Shown: positions 11,191 to 25,074 of the stretch, piece after piece
How positions within the stretch are numbered: the stretch's first letter is position 1
Layout: every line of letters starts with the position of its first letter
Source: Manduca sexta
Taxonomy: Eukaryota; Arthropoda; Insecta; Lepidoptera; Sphingidae
Assembly: GCF_014839805.1 (NCBI RefSeq)
Contig: NC_051135.1
Coordinates: 13,395,291-13,459,290 of the forward strand
Direction of reading: 5' to 3'
DNA: 64,000 nucleotides
Notes under the pieces: generated by a model
Database searches by the model: none
Seen by the model: the letters and a program-made list of their open reading frames with translations, nothing else
Told to the model about the DNA's origin: nothing
Translations under genes and position numbers: made by a program

Positions 11191-13567
11191 ATCCATCAAC
11201 GATTGGTTAGCGTAGAAACATATAAGTAACTGCAACAAATCCCCTTAATGTGCGAACACATTAGGTAACCTTCAGCCCGCCTGATAAAAACTCTATTTGT
11301 ACACAAAAGTCAGAACTTCCTAATTGATGAACGATTTACTTATAAAAATAATGTTATAGAAGCTTCTACTATAATCTTTGCCTCGTTTTAGCTGTCGCAT
11401 CTCGCTATCAGTTAGGCCGCGACCTTACAATACCAAATGAACAAATCTAATATAATAAAAATTATCTGTACAAAGAAAATCATATCATTATATCGGGTGA
11501 GTGAACTTTGACGAGAACAAACGATTTTAAAGTAAGTTCCAAATGCGGCTATTCCGATAACCTTTACATTTTTACGTTTTATGAATAACGTTTATCATTT
11601 ATATTGAATGAATGAAGTACATCTGCTTATGTAAGTTTTAAGAGTGATTTACACAAAAAGTCTGAGTAATATTTACGTAGCCCCGAAATTAAACACGTGT
11701 AAGTTAAGGTAATCCATTTTTATTCGATTTGTATTTTTTTTTGTTATAACTTGTATTTTTTATTTGTAAACTTATGTGTATTTTTTAAATCATACAATAG
11801 CGTCCAGTTGTGGAAACATGTTAAATTTCGTTTGCAAGGATAATACCGTACTGGTACTTATCTACCCACGTAAAGATACGGTCAAAACTACGATTTCAAG
11901 GCAACTATTTTTTTTAATGTTTACAACAAGCATAGAAATTTTTGCAACGTTTCGTTTACATTTTATACGAGAGATCTCCATTCTTTTACTTGATAAATTG
12001 CGCCCAGCTGCTTGGACTTGTTAATACAACCTTTTCGTGTCCTGTTTCGGAAATTAAGAGGTCAACCACGCAGTGTCAGCATCGGCGATTAAACCCCTTT
12101 TCAAAAAACAATAAATGGCTGAAAAGCGTGAATTTCTTACATTGACACAATCTAGGTCCGATAATGCCTTAAATTCAATAACTTATAGGTAATAGCAAAA
12201 TCGCAAATTGCCAATATTAAAATAAGTATACCCGCCTGAGCTGTGTAACAAATAGAAGAATTCGGGAGACATCTTATACTTACCTACCATAATGGACGTA
12301 TGAATTAATTGAACGCAATAATCTCGGAAATTACTTGATGTCATACGAGACAAGGAAAAAATGTAGTGAGTAGACACAGTGTTTTTATTGTTTATAAACA
12401 ATTTGTATTGATAAAACAATTGTTAAACAAGGCTAATTTTAGAGTATAAGAGATACACTTTTTAAACTGTAGGTACCTAGAGGAAGAATTTGCCTGTTGA
12501 CGTAGGTACCCAGTTTATCTAGCTTCGGAAACACTTGATTTTTCAATTGTAAAAAAATCATACAAAAAAATTATAAGGTGGGATTCTTTTGTTTTAAAAT
12601 TTTGTACTATTAGGTAGTATATGTCTACCGATTAAGGTCAAAATTAAACAGCTCTTATTTTTTAAATTATTGTGGTTATTATTTGTTAGTTATTATTGGT
12701 GTATTCATACACCAATAAGAATGTGTTATTTTGTAACTAAAAATCACGCATTTCTTTAGCATGACACATAAAAGTAACAGCAATGAAACACTATCAACTA
12801 TGTGGACTTTAACGAAGTCAAAATAAGTCTACATGCGTGTTGCTGTTTGATTCTTTATAAGTCAAATGACATAGAAACATCAACAGTATATCGGATGCTA
12901 GAAATAAAGTTGATTCCTCCGAATGTTAGAATAAGAAAAAATAAATTTGAAATTATGATATCCATTTGTCTGGATAAATATTGATTTGTTATTTCGAACA
13001 CTGTTACGTTCAAAAAACCAACGCACATCAATTCATGCACAAACTTCGATGTTTGTCAGTGCAATCGCAAACGCGTCACATCATACCTTGTAAATGCAAC
13101 ATTATTTCCTATATTTAAAACTATACTTGCGTGCATAACCTTATCTATGTGCTTAGCGCTTAATCCATCTAATTGTACGTCAATTGTTTACTTTATAATG
13201 TAAAAATGCGGCACGGGTCAGCTAGCCGCGCCCGTCAGTATGCGCACTCAGTGTTTACTCCATTACAGCCAACTTGACGTGTGATAGACCGGCTTGTGCC
13301 GCGCAGATACATGGCTTGACGTAGGTTTGACCCGTGTTTTAATTAACCATTGTTTTCTTAGTTAAATAAGATAGATGCGTCGAGTTAATTATGTAATATT
13401 GTATTTGTAGATTAAAATTACTGCCTATATTTAATTTTATTTCACTTGACATTTTAAATTGTCTTGCATACCTAAGTCAAATATATGGAGGGAAATTAGT
13501 AATATTATGCTGCATTATTTCGTATACCTGCCTATGGTAAAATTTTATCGAAATTGTCAAGTAAAAT
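11191..13567. other. Intergenic DNA, no supported gene
   Basis: AT-rich sequence with short chance ORFs. It contains an 11-bp-arm hairpin at 12693-12718. A GC-richer patch at 13200-13330 holds two TCAGT motifs (CGTCAGTATGCGCACTCAGT); no gene could be tied to it. Confidence 0.45.
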
Positions 13568-13822
13568 GAGTGGCGTAGTTGTATTACGGTACGACTAGTG
13601 TTGAGGTCCCGGGTTCGATCCCCGGGTCGCGCCAAGTAGTATTGGGTTTTTCAGCTCAGTATAAGCGGGGAGCGGGAGTCTGGAATTTGTGTCCGATATG
13701 GTGATAGAATTGCCCCCTATCTCATCATAGGACGGTATACACACGGCGAAAATTGGCTGCACTAGTTGTGTCGCTGCCTTACCCCTTCGGGGTTAAATGC
13801 GAGAGTATGTGTGTGTGTATGT
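13568..13822 (+). repeat. tRNA-derived SINE, family A
   Basis: The tRNA-like head (GTGGCGTAGTTGTATTACGG) carries a clear B box (GGTTCGATCCC). The body (TTTTTCAGCTCAGTATAAGC, GGAATTTGTGTCCGATATGG) and tail (CCCCTTCGGGGTTAAATGCG) end in a (GT)n tract. RNA polymerase III promoter remnant, not a functional tRNA. Confidence 0.88.
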
Positions 13823-14998
13823 AATGAGTTCGTGCCAATGTTGTTCTCAGCTACCTTGGAGTAGAGGACAAACACGTCAGTTTATTTCGAAAAATATTGC
13901 ACCTATATATTTAATTAAAAGAGATTTAAGACAGAGTTTGCTGTATAAATATCAACCATAAACTGCTCTTATTCCAATTTTGAAGAAATGAAGTTACCGA
14001 GAAGAATAAATCTAGACGTCGCCATATTCTTTCAATTGAATTCATCAGCTTTGGATCAGATTTATAAAAAATATCTACATCACAATTTTATAACCTCATT
14101 ACTAACTTTCAAAAGACACCTCTTACTCTTACTAAACTAATTCTAGATATCATTACAGTTCTCATAACATAACAAGTAATAAAATTACACCAAAGAAAAA
14201 CAGACACAATTTCGATAAGTTTTTGTTCGATATTTATTTACATTACAAGGCAATTGATTAGACTTGTAGAAGTTTCGTAACACGCAGACCCGCATTTTCA
14301 TTCTAGTAGTGTCGATCGAAACTTTCCACTACGATATAACAATAACATAGTTATTACGCACAGTATACGCACCCGAAACCGATGAACTTGCCGAAGGTCG
14401 ATCTGTGTTATTGTTATTGATAACTTATCGGTTATCCCAATTTGGCAATATTTTTTTGGGTTCCATATCTCAGAAGGTACCCCTTATTGGATCGCTTTGT
14501 CCGTCTGTATATCAAGACGTTTTTACTCAGGGAAACGTCGAGATATTAGGTTGGGATTTGTGTGAAACTGGGTGTTACTCGCAGTTTCGCGCGCTTAAAA
14601 AGTCTTACCCGCCTCAAAAGACCCTAAAACACTGAACGACGCCAGCGCTGTCTATTTTTTAAAAAAGCTATCATGATCTATATTTGGATTATTATCAAAA
14701 AGTACTGGGAACATTTATAAGACAAAAATGAAGAATTTTCGTAGAGTAAGTACTTAGTTAATACAGCGCATAGAGTTTTGTCCAGACAAAATTCGACTCT
14801 ATCTGGTTGATCATTGAAGACTTTATAGCATAGATCGAACAAGGGGATTAGGTGTAACTGATCTCCGTTACTAATTGACATCCATAGTATTAGAATGAAT
14901 GCGCAGGTTTCAAAGTTAACGCGTGGTTTATGTGGGGTAGTGTCCTTCCACCAAGTCTTTTATAAGGACTCTGTGGTGACATAAATGCCTTAGACGAG
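13823..14998. other. Intergenic DNA, no supported gene
   Basis: AT-rich, with no coding signature and no recognised repeat. Confidence 0.4.
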
Positions 14999-15193
14999 GT
15001 TTAGACTAGTAAGAAAACTTGTTAGTTAACTTTCAAAAAAACATTTTTATAGTGTAAACCATGGTAGGCTGACTTCTGTATATGAAGCTTGCAGGATTTG
15101 CGGTCAGTAAGTCAATGCGCTATTGAAATATTGCTCTTAGTAGTATCTGGAAATTTCGCGCAATATATTGTTCCAAGAACATCGTGGTCTTGA
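14999..15193. repeat. MITE with GCAATATATTG ends, copy 2
   Basis: The left end (GGTTTAGACTAGTAAG) and right end (GCGCAATATATTGTTCCAAG) resemble, in inverted form, the ends of the element at 1541-1758. Boundaries approximate. Confidence 0.5.
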
Positions 15194-15194
15194 A

Positions 15195-15425
15195 TCCCTC
15201 CTAGCCGAATTTCGGCCACGGCGGCCAATCTTGACAGAGTTCAGCCAGGTAAATACGAAATGTTATAGTGCACAAGTGTGCGCACACTTGTACAATATAA
15301 TATCTCTATTCCTTCGCTCTAATAGTCCGGTAGGACGGCAATCAGACATGACCGGAGAGAGATCAGGCGCAGGACCAACGGCTTTATGTGCTTATGTATT
15401 TTGCCCGTAACTTAGGATTAGGAAG
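15195..15425 (-). repeat. SINE family B, head-truncated
   Basis: Shares CGAATTTCGGCCACGGCGGC, GACATGACCGGAGAGA and AGGACCAACGGCTTTATG with the fuller copy at 19569-19935. It lacks the tRNA-like head. It contains a perfect 20-bp palindrome, ACAAGTGTGCGCACACTTGT, at 15272-15291. Confidence 0.75.
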
Positions 15426-16044
15426 AGTAGAGACGTGTTTCGGTCACAGAAAATTGCAATAGGTTTGTAACATTTCACGCAGTCAGATGTTTAACGGTTC
15501 AAATACTTTCCATAGTTAGTTTTCCTTTTTTCAAGATCAGAAACGCAATTAAAAACTCATTAGATCCATTAATTTAAATCTCCTTGAGGTATTAAAAAAA
15601 CTGAAAAACATTAAAATATTGATAAATAAAGGTGACATGTTCGTGGGTGGATGCTCGTAGATTAGATAAAATTATTTTTCTATTAATTCATTTATTAATG
15701 TAATCATTCTGTTTTCATTACCGCTGCATATCTCGGGTCAGAAGATATAAAAAAATACATTTCACTGTTAAAATAAATGAGATTTTAATATTATTTCTTA
15801 TCTTAAAAAACGCAATATAATGGTCTACTGCTAAAAATATTGATTTTTTTATCGCTTCTAACTGTTAAAATGTATATCTGTAATTATTGCTTCGAATGTA
15901 AAAGGTCTTTCTATAAAGAAACTACATTATGTCTGACTGAAAATTATTTTTTTTATACTGAGTGGGGACTTAGACTAAAAATATATAATATATAATTTAG
16001 TTTAAAAAATATGTATTATATATAAATATATCGGAATGAAATTA

Positions 16045-16310
16045 TCCGTCAGAGAACCAAGGTGACCGACATAGCTCTGAAAGTTAGTAGGTTGAAGTGG
16101 CGATGGGCTGGCCACATATGACGCAGAACAAATAACTGCTAAGTGTGGTCTGGAATGGAGACTCTGGCCAGATGGCGGAACGACTTACAAGAGGGCCGGT
16201 AGCGACTGGATGCATAAAGCAGCAGACCGGGCTCTGTGGGGTGCCTTGGGCGAGGCGTATGTCTAGCAGTGGACTGCAACGGGTAACGATGATGATAATG
16301 ATGATCTATT
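16045..16310 (+). pseudogene. RTE-type LINE 3' end
   Basis: Conceptual translation shows KVSRLKWRWAGHI, then AADRALWGALGEAYV, the usual C-terminal motifs of RTE elements. The 3' tail is GAT-rich (GATGATGATAATGATGAT). 5'-truncated and dead. Confidence 0.8.
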
Positions 16311-16434
16311 CGATTATATTTATAATACATCTAGAAAATAAACATATTACAACAAAATGTTATCTTTACCTTGGCTGTTTAAAATTTTGTGTAATATGAA
16401 TATTGTTTCATTAATTTTATAATGAAATGCTACT

Positions 16435-16482
16435 ATAATTGTCTCTTACACATAATGTTAGTTTGCAAACAACATTAGACAA
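16435..16482. repeat. Short interrupted palindrome
   Basis: AATTGTCT at the left pairs with AGACAATT at the right. Inside, AATGTT(AG)TTTG pairs with CAAA(C)AACATT. Likely a fragment of a foldback repeat. Confidence 0.5.
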
Positions 16483-19400
16483 TTAAATAGGGAATATTGT
16501 TATTGTTTAAAATTTTCAATGAAACCTAAAATTGATTTTATAAGAAATTATTCGTAAGTTATAAAATATAAAACTGATGAGATACGTGAATGAGAAATAG
16601 GGCAATACATTATAATGTTCTCTTGATTTCGTAGAAATCTTTAACATATAAATGGCCTGATGGGATTTCCGAATACTTTTAACTTGATCATGCACAAAGA
16701 AACCCAAACAACTGGCAATTATGCGGGAAAAAAACTAATTTTATTATTTCTCTAGCTGTGGTTTTTTTTTAGATTATTGATCTACAACTGCCTTATTACA
16801 GACTGCGTTTATATATAAATTCCTTTAATGTTTATAATTAGAGATTCTTAATAATTACTCAAATAAATAAGTTATTTATTGATGTTACGCAATAAAATAC
16901 ATGAGTTCATCGCTTAAAGACTAAATTTATGTAGAGTTTTCTAACACAATTTGAAACTGAAACTTAGAGAGGTTTGCAGACAAGATGGTGGCTGGCCGAT
17001 AAACTATATTGCAGTATGTTATTAATATTATGGTATCTGGAGCCGACTCTAACGGAGCCGAGGCTATCGTGGTGTTTTAGTCAGTACGCCGCGCCGGTGT
17101 GTTTAGCTTGCTCGCAATCCAGACATACCCGTCTTGGTTCCTCGGGCTGACGTCAGATCTCCAAGTGGATTCTTCACGTAAAAAAAAGAAGACAAGACCA
17201 ATCCAGAGCAAATTTAGATATTTACCGGTTCTAAAAAAGAATATTGCTGGTAAATAGCTGTTTTTTGGCATTAAATTTTACCATAAATTTACCAATGGCA
17301 TTTGGATAAAAAAAATAATACCCACAAATACAAAAACCAATTTATTTTAAACGATTATTAAAAATAAAGGAGACGTAGAAAAGAAACGGCATACTAGGCT
17401 GCATGGCTGAGAGCCCTTGCCTACTTGTTTTAAAGGGAAAATAAAACAAAAAAAATAATAATGGAACATTGTCTTTAAGCCCTGATCGATCAAAGAAATA
17501 AGGCTTGGCTACCAGCCGACACGTTTTTCGTAATACAGATAAGTTATCTGATGCCTGCCTCACATCGTACGATGCTTGTTAATCATTATTAATGTCCACA
17601 CTGTGGCTATATATTATGAAAGCTGAGGCACGACATAATTGCCACTTATCGGTAAAGACAATGCGCTTGTATCATTTCTAGAAATTAGCGCGCAACCAAT
17701 AAACCGTTTAGATATTTTAAACAATAACAATTAGATTTTAACGGGATAAATTAATACAGCTCTTTTGCCAGAATTAATGAAAAAAGGTTTTTAAAAATAA
17801 AGCAGCGGCAAAATATAAAAAAGTGGATCTGTTAATGGTAATAGCAAAATGATCATAAAGATCAAGAATTTCGTGAGCTTTTAGCTTTATTTAAGGGAAG
17901 TGTTTAGAAGGGTTAGATTGTATTATTTTATTAAAGGAATTACATGAGAATTTGTTAAATATTGTATTTTATTATCTGCGAGTTGTAAAAACTGATATTT
18001 TTAAAAATACCAGCAACAAGTATGCAGTCTCTTATAGCCATTGCCCATTAGGGTATGTACTTCCTATCGGTGTGTTTTTTACGTCACAGTTCGGAGTCAG
18101 CAATGATTATGATGCTTCCACCCATGTCGGGGCAGCAAAGCATCACGTGGACCACGTCATAGCCTGTTGGTTGTAAACAATGCGTTGCTATTTGTATTTT
18201 CCTTGTAAGAATGCCGATAGCAATTCACTGAGCTGAGTTAAAAGTTACTATTGTTTTGTAGATTCTAGTAGGTTAAGGTCTTAGTTCATAAGTTTCTAGT
18301 AAATTTTATTTCACAGTTAGCGTATTTAATGGCTAATATTGTTAACTTATTAATTTTATTTACTTTTATCTGGGTGCATTTATTTTAATGTCATTTGTTT
18401 TTACATTTATGCGACGAGTACTCAGTACTCATAAGCTGTGAAAGAGGCCCTAAGGCGAACAAACTAGAGCCCATAGTTCTACGCGGCCTGCATTGCGCTA
18501 ATTCTTAGACAATGAGTGTCACGTCTTCCAGAACTAACATTTGTCAATAAAAAAACAATTAACAAACATATTCACCACACAGCTTCATTGAAATTAATTT
18601 TATTAAAATTCTCCTTGTTATATATCAAATTCGTGTTCCATAGCGCGGCATTATAAAAATCATTGCCAGAAATAAACTAGATAACGAATGTAAGTTGATA
18701 GTCCACGCTTTTGACACGCCCACAATTACAGCATGATTTGATATGAAGAATAAACATAAAAGGCCCAGGGCCGTATATAGGGGGAACCATTTGGGTGCAA
18801 AACACCCCCCAAAATTTCTCAAGAATATGTTTATGGTAGCTTTATAGAATTCCGAATTTTTGATTTAGTACCCAAAAACAGACTGGCGTTTGGGGTGGTG
18901 TCAAAACTGAACTGAGAGATTGAACCCACATATATATTAGAATAACTAGCCTGCAAATGTTAGTTTCGGATGTCAAGTGCTGTGCGAACTAAATTTCAAC
19001 GTACTTCTCATAAATCGTGACGTAAAACTTTTAAGTTAAAATTGGCTGGATCTATGTATGCGTGGCGTGGCGTGGCGTACGTAAATGTATTTACTTACTT
19101 ATGATTTCTATGAAAATACTTCGATACCTTGCGCTTTTGGAATAGAAATAAACTCACCGGAACATGAGGTTTGTTGCATTTGACCTACCGTCAAGGAAAC
19201 AGCCATCGCTTGTGACGTAAAAACTCATAAAACCCGAACATATCCAAAATAACCGAGAATACCAAAATTTTGCACATGAACCTTGGGCAGGAACAGTGCC
19301 AAAACATGGCCTTTATTTATTCTGTTATTATAGTAGTAGTATATAGTAGTTATTTGGACCTCCCGCCTTCACCTCAGATAGTCATATCTAAATATAGGTA

Positions 19401-19568
19401 GGTGTGTCGCAACTCCAACCGTGGTATTGCGTGAGCAACCTTTGATAACAGATAAAACTAATTCGGGTGACATAACAAAATAATTGATTGGGCGTGCCGT
19501 CTCGGATTGTTTGTCTGTGCTCCAGTGACCTATGTATAGGTAGGTAAGTAGGTACAGTTGAATGAATG
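16483..19568. other. Intergenic DNA, no supported gene
   Basis: AT-rich. A small repeat with CCGTATATAGGGGGAACC lies at about 18765-18830, and a GGCGT tandem at about 19063-19079. No exon or RNA gene is supported. Confidence 0.4.
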
Positions 19569-19935
19569 ACTTCCTCCTGGGCAAATTTCGGCTACGGCGC
19601 TCAATCTTAACTGAGATCAGTCAAGTATGCAGGAAGTATTATACTGCATAAGTGTGCGCACAATACACAGGTGCAATCTCCGTTCCTTTACTCTCATATC
19701 CTGGTGAGACATCAAATCGGCATGACCGGAGAGATCAGGCGCCCGACCAACGGCTTTGCATGATTTCAGAGGCACGAAGAGATCACACAGCCAACTTATG
19801 ACTCCGAACTGCGCTTGAGTAATTTTTAGAATAGAAAAACCCAGTCAAAATTATTTTTGGCAAGATCTAGGATTCGAACCCTGGACCATAGCGCGGCAGT
19901 AATACTCGTATTACAACTGTGCCACCTAAGTAATG
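19569..19935 (-). repeat. tRNA-derived SINE, family B, near full length
   Basis: Read on the minus strand it has a tRNA-like head (GGTGGCACAGTTGTAATACG), a B box (GGTTCGAATCC) and GGGTTTTTCTATTCT. The body has GCCGTTGGTCGGGCGCCTGA and CTCTCCGGTCATGCCG, and the 3' end is CGTAGCCGAAATTTGCCC. Confidence 0.85.
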
Positions 19936-20954
19936 ACAAGTTAAAGGCAGTCACAGGTATAGTATTAGTTCGGTAGTAGGTCTCTCGAACGCGAGGGGCC
20001 GTTTGGGGGATTCCACCGCGATGTCTATTTCTACCGCCAAGCAGCAGTGTCAAAGTACCGTTATGTCCCGGTTTGAAGGATATTATAGCCAGCCTAATTA
20101 CTGGACTTTATGAGACTTAACATTATACCTAAGGGTGAGGAGCGCAGTGGAGTGCCACACAATAGGTTTGCTACTGTTTAAAGGCGGTCGTGTCGCTTAC
20201 CAGCAGGAGAGAGACATATTCATCTCGCCATTCAATAGCAATGAAAACTTGCGGTTAGTAATCCGGGAAACTACATTTCCTTCATGTATAAAAATTACAG
20301 TCCAGTAAGAGTTCAACAACAACGTAAATGGAAAACTGATTAAAATTGTTGATCACGTGCACGAATAAAAGCATGTGTTTTAATTAATACCTATGCGATG
20401 CAGAATATCGCTGGTAGATAAAAAGAAACATTTTCACACAATAGAGCGATTTCGGCACCCACAGACACCGCGTGTTTTAGTTGGAATTAACAAAGAGAAT
20501 ATTATATAATCAGTAATCAATATATAATCAGTACGTTTTAGGAATGAAGGTTATCTGAAAAATAGTTTTATTACAACGAGGCTTATTTATGGTTTTATTA
20601 TGCTACTAGATAGAGCAAACCTAGTCTAGTAATAAAGACCCACTGTACCATTTTTCACGACAAATTGCTTATATATTAATTCCGGACTTAGTCAAACTAA
20701 ATTTCTTTCAAATCATTTCACAATTTAAAATATAGTACTTTCCAACGCTCAGTAATATATAGGTACATAATATTATCTACAGCAACCAAGTCAGATACAA
20801 CTCCCAATATTACCTTAGTCGATATATTTCACATTTATTACAATTATTTAGTGACTAAGTAAGTCTAAGTAAGTAAGAATGATGTGTCAATATAGTTAGG
20901 ACAGCAATCTAGAATAAAACACAATATACAATTTGTTTTGTTGCCCAAATATAA

Positions 20955-21278
20955 TAATAATATCAGCCCTGTATTATATACTTGCCCACTGCTGAGCACG
21001 GGCCTCCTCTACTACTGAGAGGGATTAGGCCTTAGTCCACCACGGTGGCCTAGTGCGGATTGGTAGACTACACACACCCTCGAAATTCCTATAGAGAACT
21101 TCTCAGGTATGCAGGTTTCCTCACGATGTTTTCCTTCACCGATAAAGCGAACGATAATTCACAAAGAATACACACATAATTTTTTAGAAACATCAGAAGT
21201 GTGTGCCCTTGGGATTTGAACCGGCGGACATTCGTCTCGGCAGTCCGTTCCACACCCAACTAGGCTATCGCCGCTTAC
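20955..21278 (-). repeat. tRNA-derived SINE, family C, near full length
   Basis: On the minus strand it begins GCGGCGATAGCCTAGTTGGG and has the B box GGTTCAAATCC. It continues through CGGTGAAGGAAAACATCG and ends in GCCCGTGCTCAGCAGTGGGC. Well preserved. Confidence 0.88.
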
Positions 21279-21914
21279 TAATAAAATGAATGAAATGAAT
21301 TGTTTCTGCGTTTACTGCTAACAACAACAACTAACTATCAAAACATTAGTAAGACACCGAGGCTCTAAAAAATGATGCAATGACCTTAAATGAAGACACC
21401 ACGTGAAAACCGTTTAGCAGGTTATCACAAAAATGTTATTTATTCCAAAGCTGAAGAATAATTACCTAAGGCTTTTTGATAATTGGCTCATTAAATTTAT
21501 CATCTGAGGTTGTGATTAACGGATGTGTATAAATATAACCTATATCGCCTTATTTTTGTTATCTTAACCTTTAAAAGCCTTCTTTATATAAGTGTATGAT
21601 GAAATTTCATAAATATGTGCGACGAATTTCGTGATAAAAAACCTACCTACTAAAGATAGTTTAGTTCATATGAGTACTAGTGAGTAGAGTCCTCATTAAT
21701 TTGATGGGATGGATCTCCAAAATCTTTTCTTTGTATACACCGTTCGATGATCACTTACATTACATAAGGACTTATTTTCGAACTTCAGACTTAAATTTTG
21801 TTAGGCTTCCCGTTGTCAGTCAGTATCGATTAAAATTATTATTATGTTAATTACATAATCGTCTCTTTATTTCGATAATCAAAATTTACAAAAAAAAACA
21901 CACATATATAACGC

Positions 21915-22140
21915 ATTTATCTCCGAAGGGTTATGCAGAGGCGCAACCAGGGCACAGTTTTCGCCAAGTGTGTTCTGCTCATGATGTGAAAGGGGGCGAG
22001 CTTATCGCTATATCGGGCACAAATTCCTGACTCCGGGCAGAAAAACCGTAATATCACTTTGCCCGACTAGGGATTCGAACTCAGGACCTCAGAGCGCTGC
22101 CGTATCGCGCATGCAGTAAAACTACGCAACCGAGGCAGTC
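21915..22140 (-). repeat. tRNA-derived SINE, family A, minus copy
   Basis: The reverse complement has GAGTTCGAATCCCTAGTCGG, a CCCGGAGTCAGGAATTTGTG-like body, the GATATAGCGATAAGCTCGCC stretch and a tail near GCGCCTCTGCATAACCCTTC. Confidence 0.85.
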
Positions 22141-24659
22141 TTATTAAATTCGATGTTCGAATTTCCACTATACGCGACCAATCGTACTTATTAATCTTTC
22201 CAGTCATATTTTGAATGTAGCCATCAATCAAGTGGTATTAACGCTATTATAAGCGATATATTGACTTCTTTAATGTTTTTTTATAGATGAATTATGTTTT
22301 CAGAGATTAGGAATTAAGATAAATGCTTTGTGTATCTTTTTGAAACGCTATCTCTTATCGTATCGTTAATTCTTAAAGATTACTATAAGTAATTAAAAAT
22401 TTGATGATAATATTATGTCGAAATCCTCTAAAGTCGACTAATCAAAGACCTATCTTGTCTGGAGATTAGTTTTTAATCTTTTATCAGACTTATTACAACA
22501 TTTGATTTGACTGCGGTTTCGTCTGCATTAAAAGTCCTTTCAAGAAGTAAAAATTCTGAATAACAGTTTTCCACGACAAAAGAGCCTAGATTTTAGTACA
22601 GCACTTGGTGTGACCGTGGGTAAAATTTTATCCAAATGCATTCAACGTTTTATTTGTTAACTTCTGACGAACCTCAGACACACGAACAATTTTACAAATG
22701 TAATGTATAATTGGGTATTATTAATGGACACCTGTGAAAATTAGGTGATCACATTTCGCTAATGCTCTATGATAAGAATGATGCAATGATACTTATCTGC
22801 CGGCCCGCGTTCCTGCCGCGTGATGTTTGTCTGCTTGGAGCACGGACGATCTTAGCCAGTCGAATGATAGAATTTCAATGCGCATATTTTTTTAACATAA
22901 TATTATTTTATACTTCATTCATATAAAAATCAAATATTATTCTATATTTTGTATGGAAGTATTTTCAACCCTGTCAAGATTAGAAATCCTCCAGTTGATC
23001 GTGATGCGTTCTAGGTGCATTTTTTTTACATCAAGCCGCGCTTTGTACCAATGAATATGTCACATGATAGGCGATTAGTGATCACGCGCGTAGTGCTCAT
23101 TAATAAAGTCAAAGCTCGTGATAGACAAGTAGGCCATAGAGTCTCCTCTATAGTATAGTAGTATAGTAGAATAGTAGATATTCAGCGCAGACATTTTTAA
23201 CGATTTTTCCAACAATTTCAGTAAAACTTAAGTTTCATATTAGGGTTTTTCGGTAACAAACTGCCAGCGTCGGGTTTACATATGTTTCAAATATAAAGCT
23301 CGGGTGAACAGTTTATAGAGATTTTTATACATAACACTTTCAATAAAAGATATCTGACTGCGTATTGAGTTAACATCTGATGGCCGTTAACTCTTTATAG
23401 AGTATAGTACTAGTTGACCCGAAAGACGTTGTCCTGTCTTAACTATGTATGCATGCGCGCATTCTGTCGATCATTGACAGTTATTTCAAACCACTGACAG
23501 TTATGTCAAATTAATATTGTCTATAAGTTTTCTTAAATTTTTTAATTTTTCGCGCTATTTCTCTTTTCATAAGAACCTTCTCCTGACTATAACAAACACA
23601 ACAAGAAAAAAATTGTGAAATTATTATTATTTAAATGACGGCCAATAATATCTAACTCAGCAGTAGTGAAAAGTCCATATAACCCGATTCCTACCAGCTT
23701 TCCTTTCGTAATTGATGTAAAATGTTATTATCATTAGAGCGATTTGCAGACATCATTTATGCATATTATTAGCACCTATAAGTTGTGTAGGATTTATTTT
23801 CGGAAAATGTCACTATTGGCCACTATAACACCGAATGAAATACATTATTTCATCCTGATATTTCCTAAATAAATGACCTGCTTGTCACATAGACAACAAT
23901 AAATAAAGTTGGTCTATGGTCATGACTCAATAGACGGCAACACTGTCGTTGCCACTTCTCCTGTTCCGTTCCGGTCATGTATATTGTCGCGCCCACAATA
24001 AAGTCGTTCCTGATATATGAGGTTTCATTAAGTCTCCAACCAGTAAAACACTACTCATCTCGCTTTCTTTTTCTGATTACCATCTGTCTGAATGTATAGC
24101 CTGACCGGGAAAATAAAAACCCGCTCTCCGTTTTACGCTTAACGTTGTATGTAATACAAAAAATATTTACGTATTTTACCACAAATTGGCGAGGTTTCTA
24201 TTTTCATGCTCAAAAATATATCCAAATATCTTTTGCACGTTTCTTCAACATGTTAATTTGTCTTAAAAATCTGGGCACATGCTCGTGTAATGTAACACAT
24301 TATTCAACATTCGTGGACATTGCGTCATATAAAAAAATGTTATCTGGTCATATTTAACGTTAAAAAATGGATTTTTGCGTCGTAGTTTGAAGGCGAGTGT
24401 GCAAAGGTCGTTTTCAAACTTATACGACGTACTTTAACTTATATTTTGTATAAGAATAAGGTTCATTTTGGGACATTAATGTAGAATGTAGAGTCCAAGC
24501 ATGTGAATGAAATCATAATGAAAAAGCAATAGATACATATTTACATAAAATTTTCGAGGTAGTTTCTCAAAGCTGTCAAGTAAGTTATAAGTAAGGAGAC
24601 TTTTAAATAAGGGACTATATAGCAATCAGACTAAAAACATGCCTGGGAATGGAAACGAA
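22141..24659. other. Intergenic DNA, no supported gene
   Basis: A Helitron-like scrap (TGACTGCGGTTTCGTCTGC) lies near 22510 and a short AGT-type simple repeat at 23150-23180. An unclassified stretch at 23890-24130 has AATAAAGTCG and might be an LTR remnant; its ends could not be found. Confidence 0.4.
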
Positions 24660-24910
24660 GTTCAGTTATGGTTTTTATATAAGGCCACGGGAAAGTGACC
24701 CAACTGCACCTGATGTTAAGTGGAGTGAGGTCCAATAGAATGTCGACTGACGAGAGATTGCCCCTCGGCAGTCGACACAATTCTGCCGGCCAGTTGGACC
24801 AGGCTGATCCCGGAACGCGACACATTTACGTGGGCCATTAGGCGGGTTTCAACACCTTGTGTAGGGTGGTTGGTACCCAGTCGGATATAAAATATATCCT
24901 ATCATCTACA
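24660..24910 (+). repeat. Interspersed repeat, family E, longest copy
   Basis: Landmarks: GGCCACGGGAAAGTGACCCA, GACGAGAGATTGCCCCTCGG, CCCGGAACGCGACACATTTA, GTTGGTACCCAGTCGGATAT. Related pieces are at 4615-4745 and 28600-28860. Confidence 0.75.
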
Positions 24911-25074
24911 AAACAAACAATAAACATATAAATAATAGATTCCTTGTATCGAGAGTCATTCTGGCTAGGACTGCTGCAATATCTATTCCTGTCATCAAGT
25001 GGCATTGTGAAGCACTGTTGTGTTCAGGTTTGAAGGAAATTGCAGCCAGGGCATAATGAGATTTATTATTTTAT

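Noticed and set aside
13568..13640. tRNA gene
   Set aside because: B box present, but the head lacks a full cloverleaf and continues into a SINE body. The same holds for the other SINE heads; no functional tRNA was found.
23890..24130. Solo LTR
   Set aside because: AATAAAGTCG and promoter-like words are present, but I could not find TG...CA ends or a flanking duplication.
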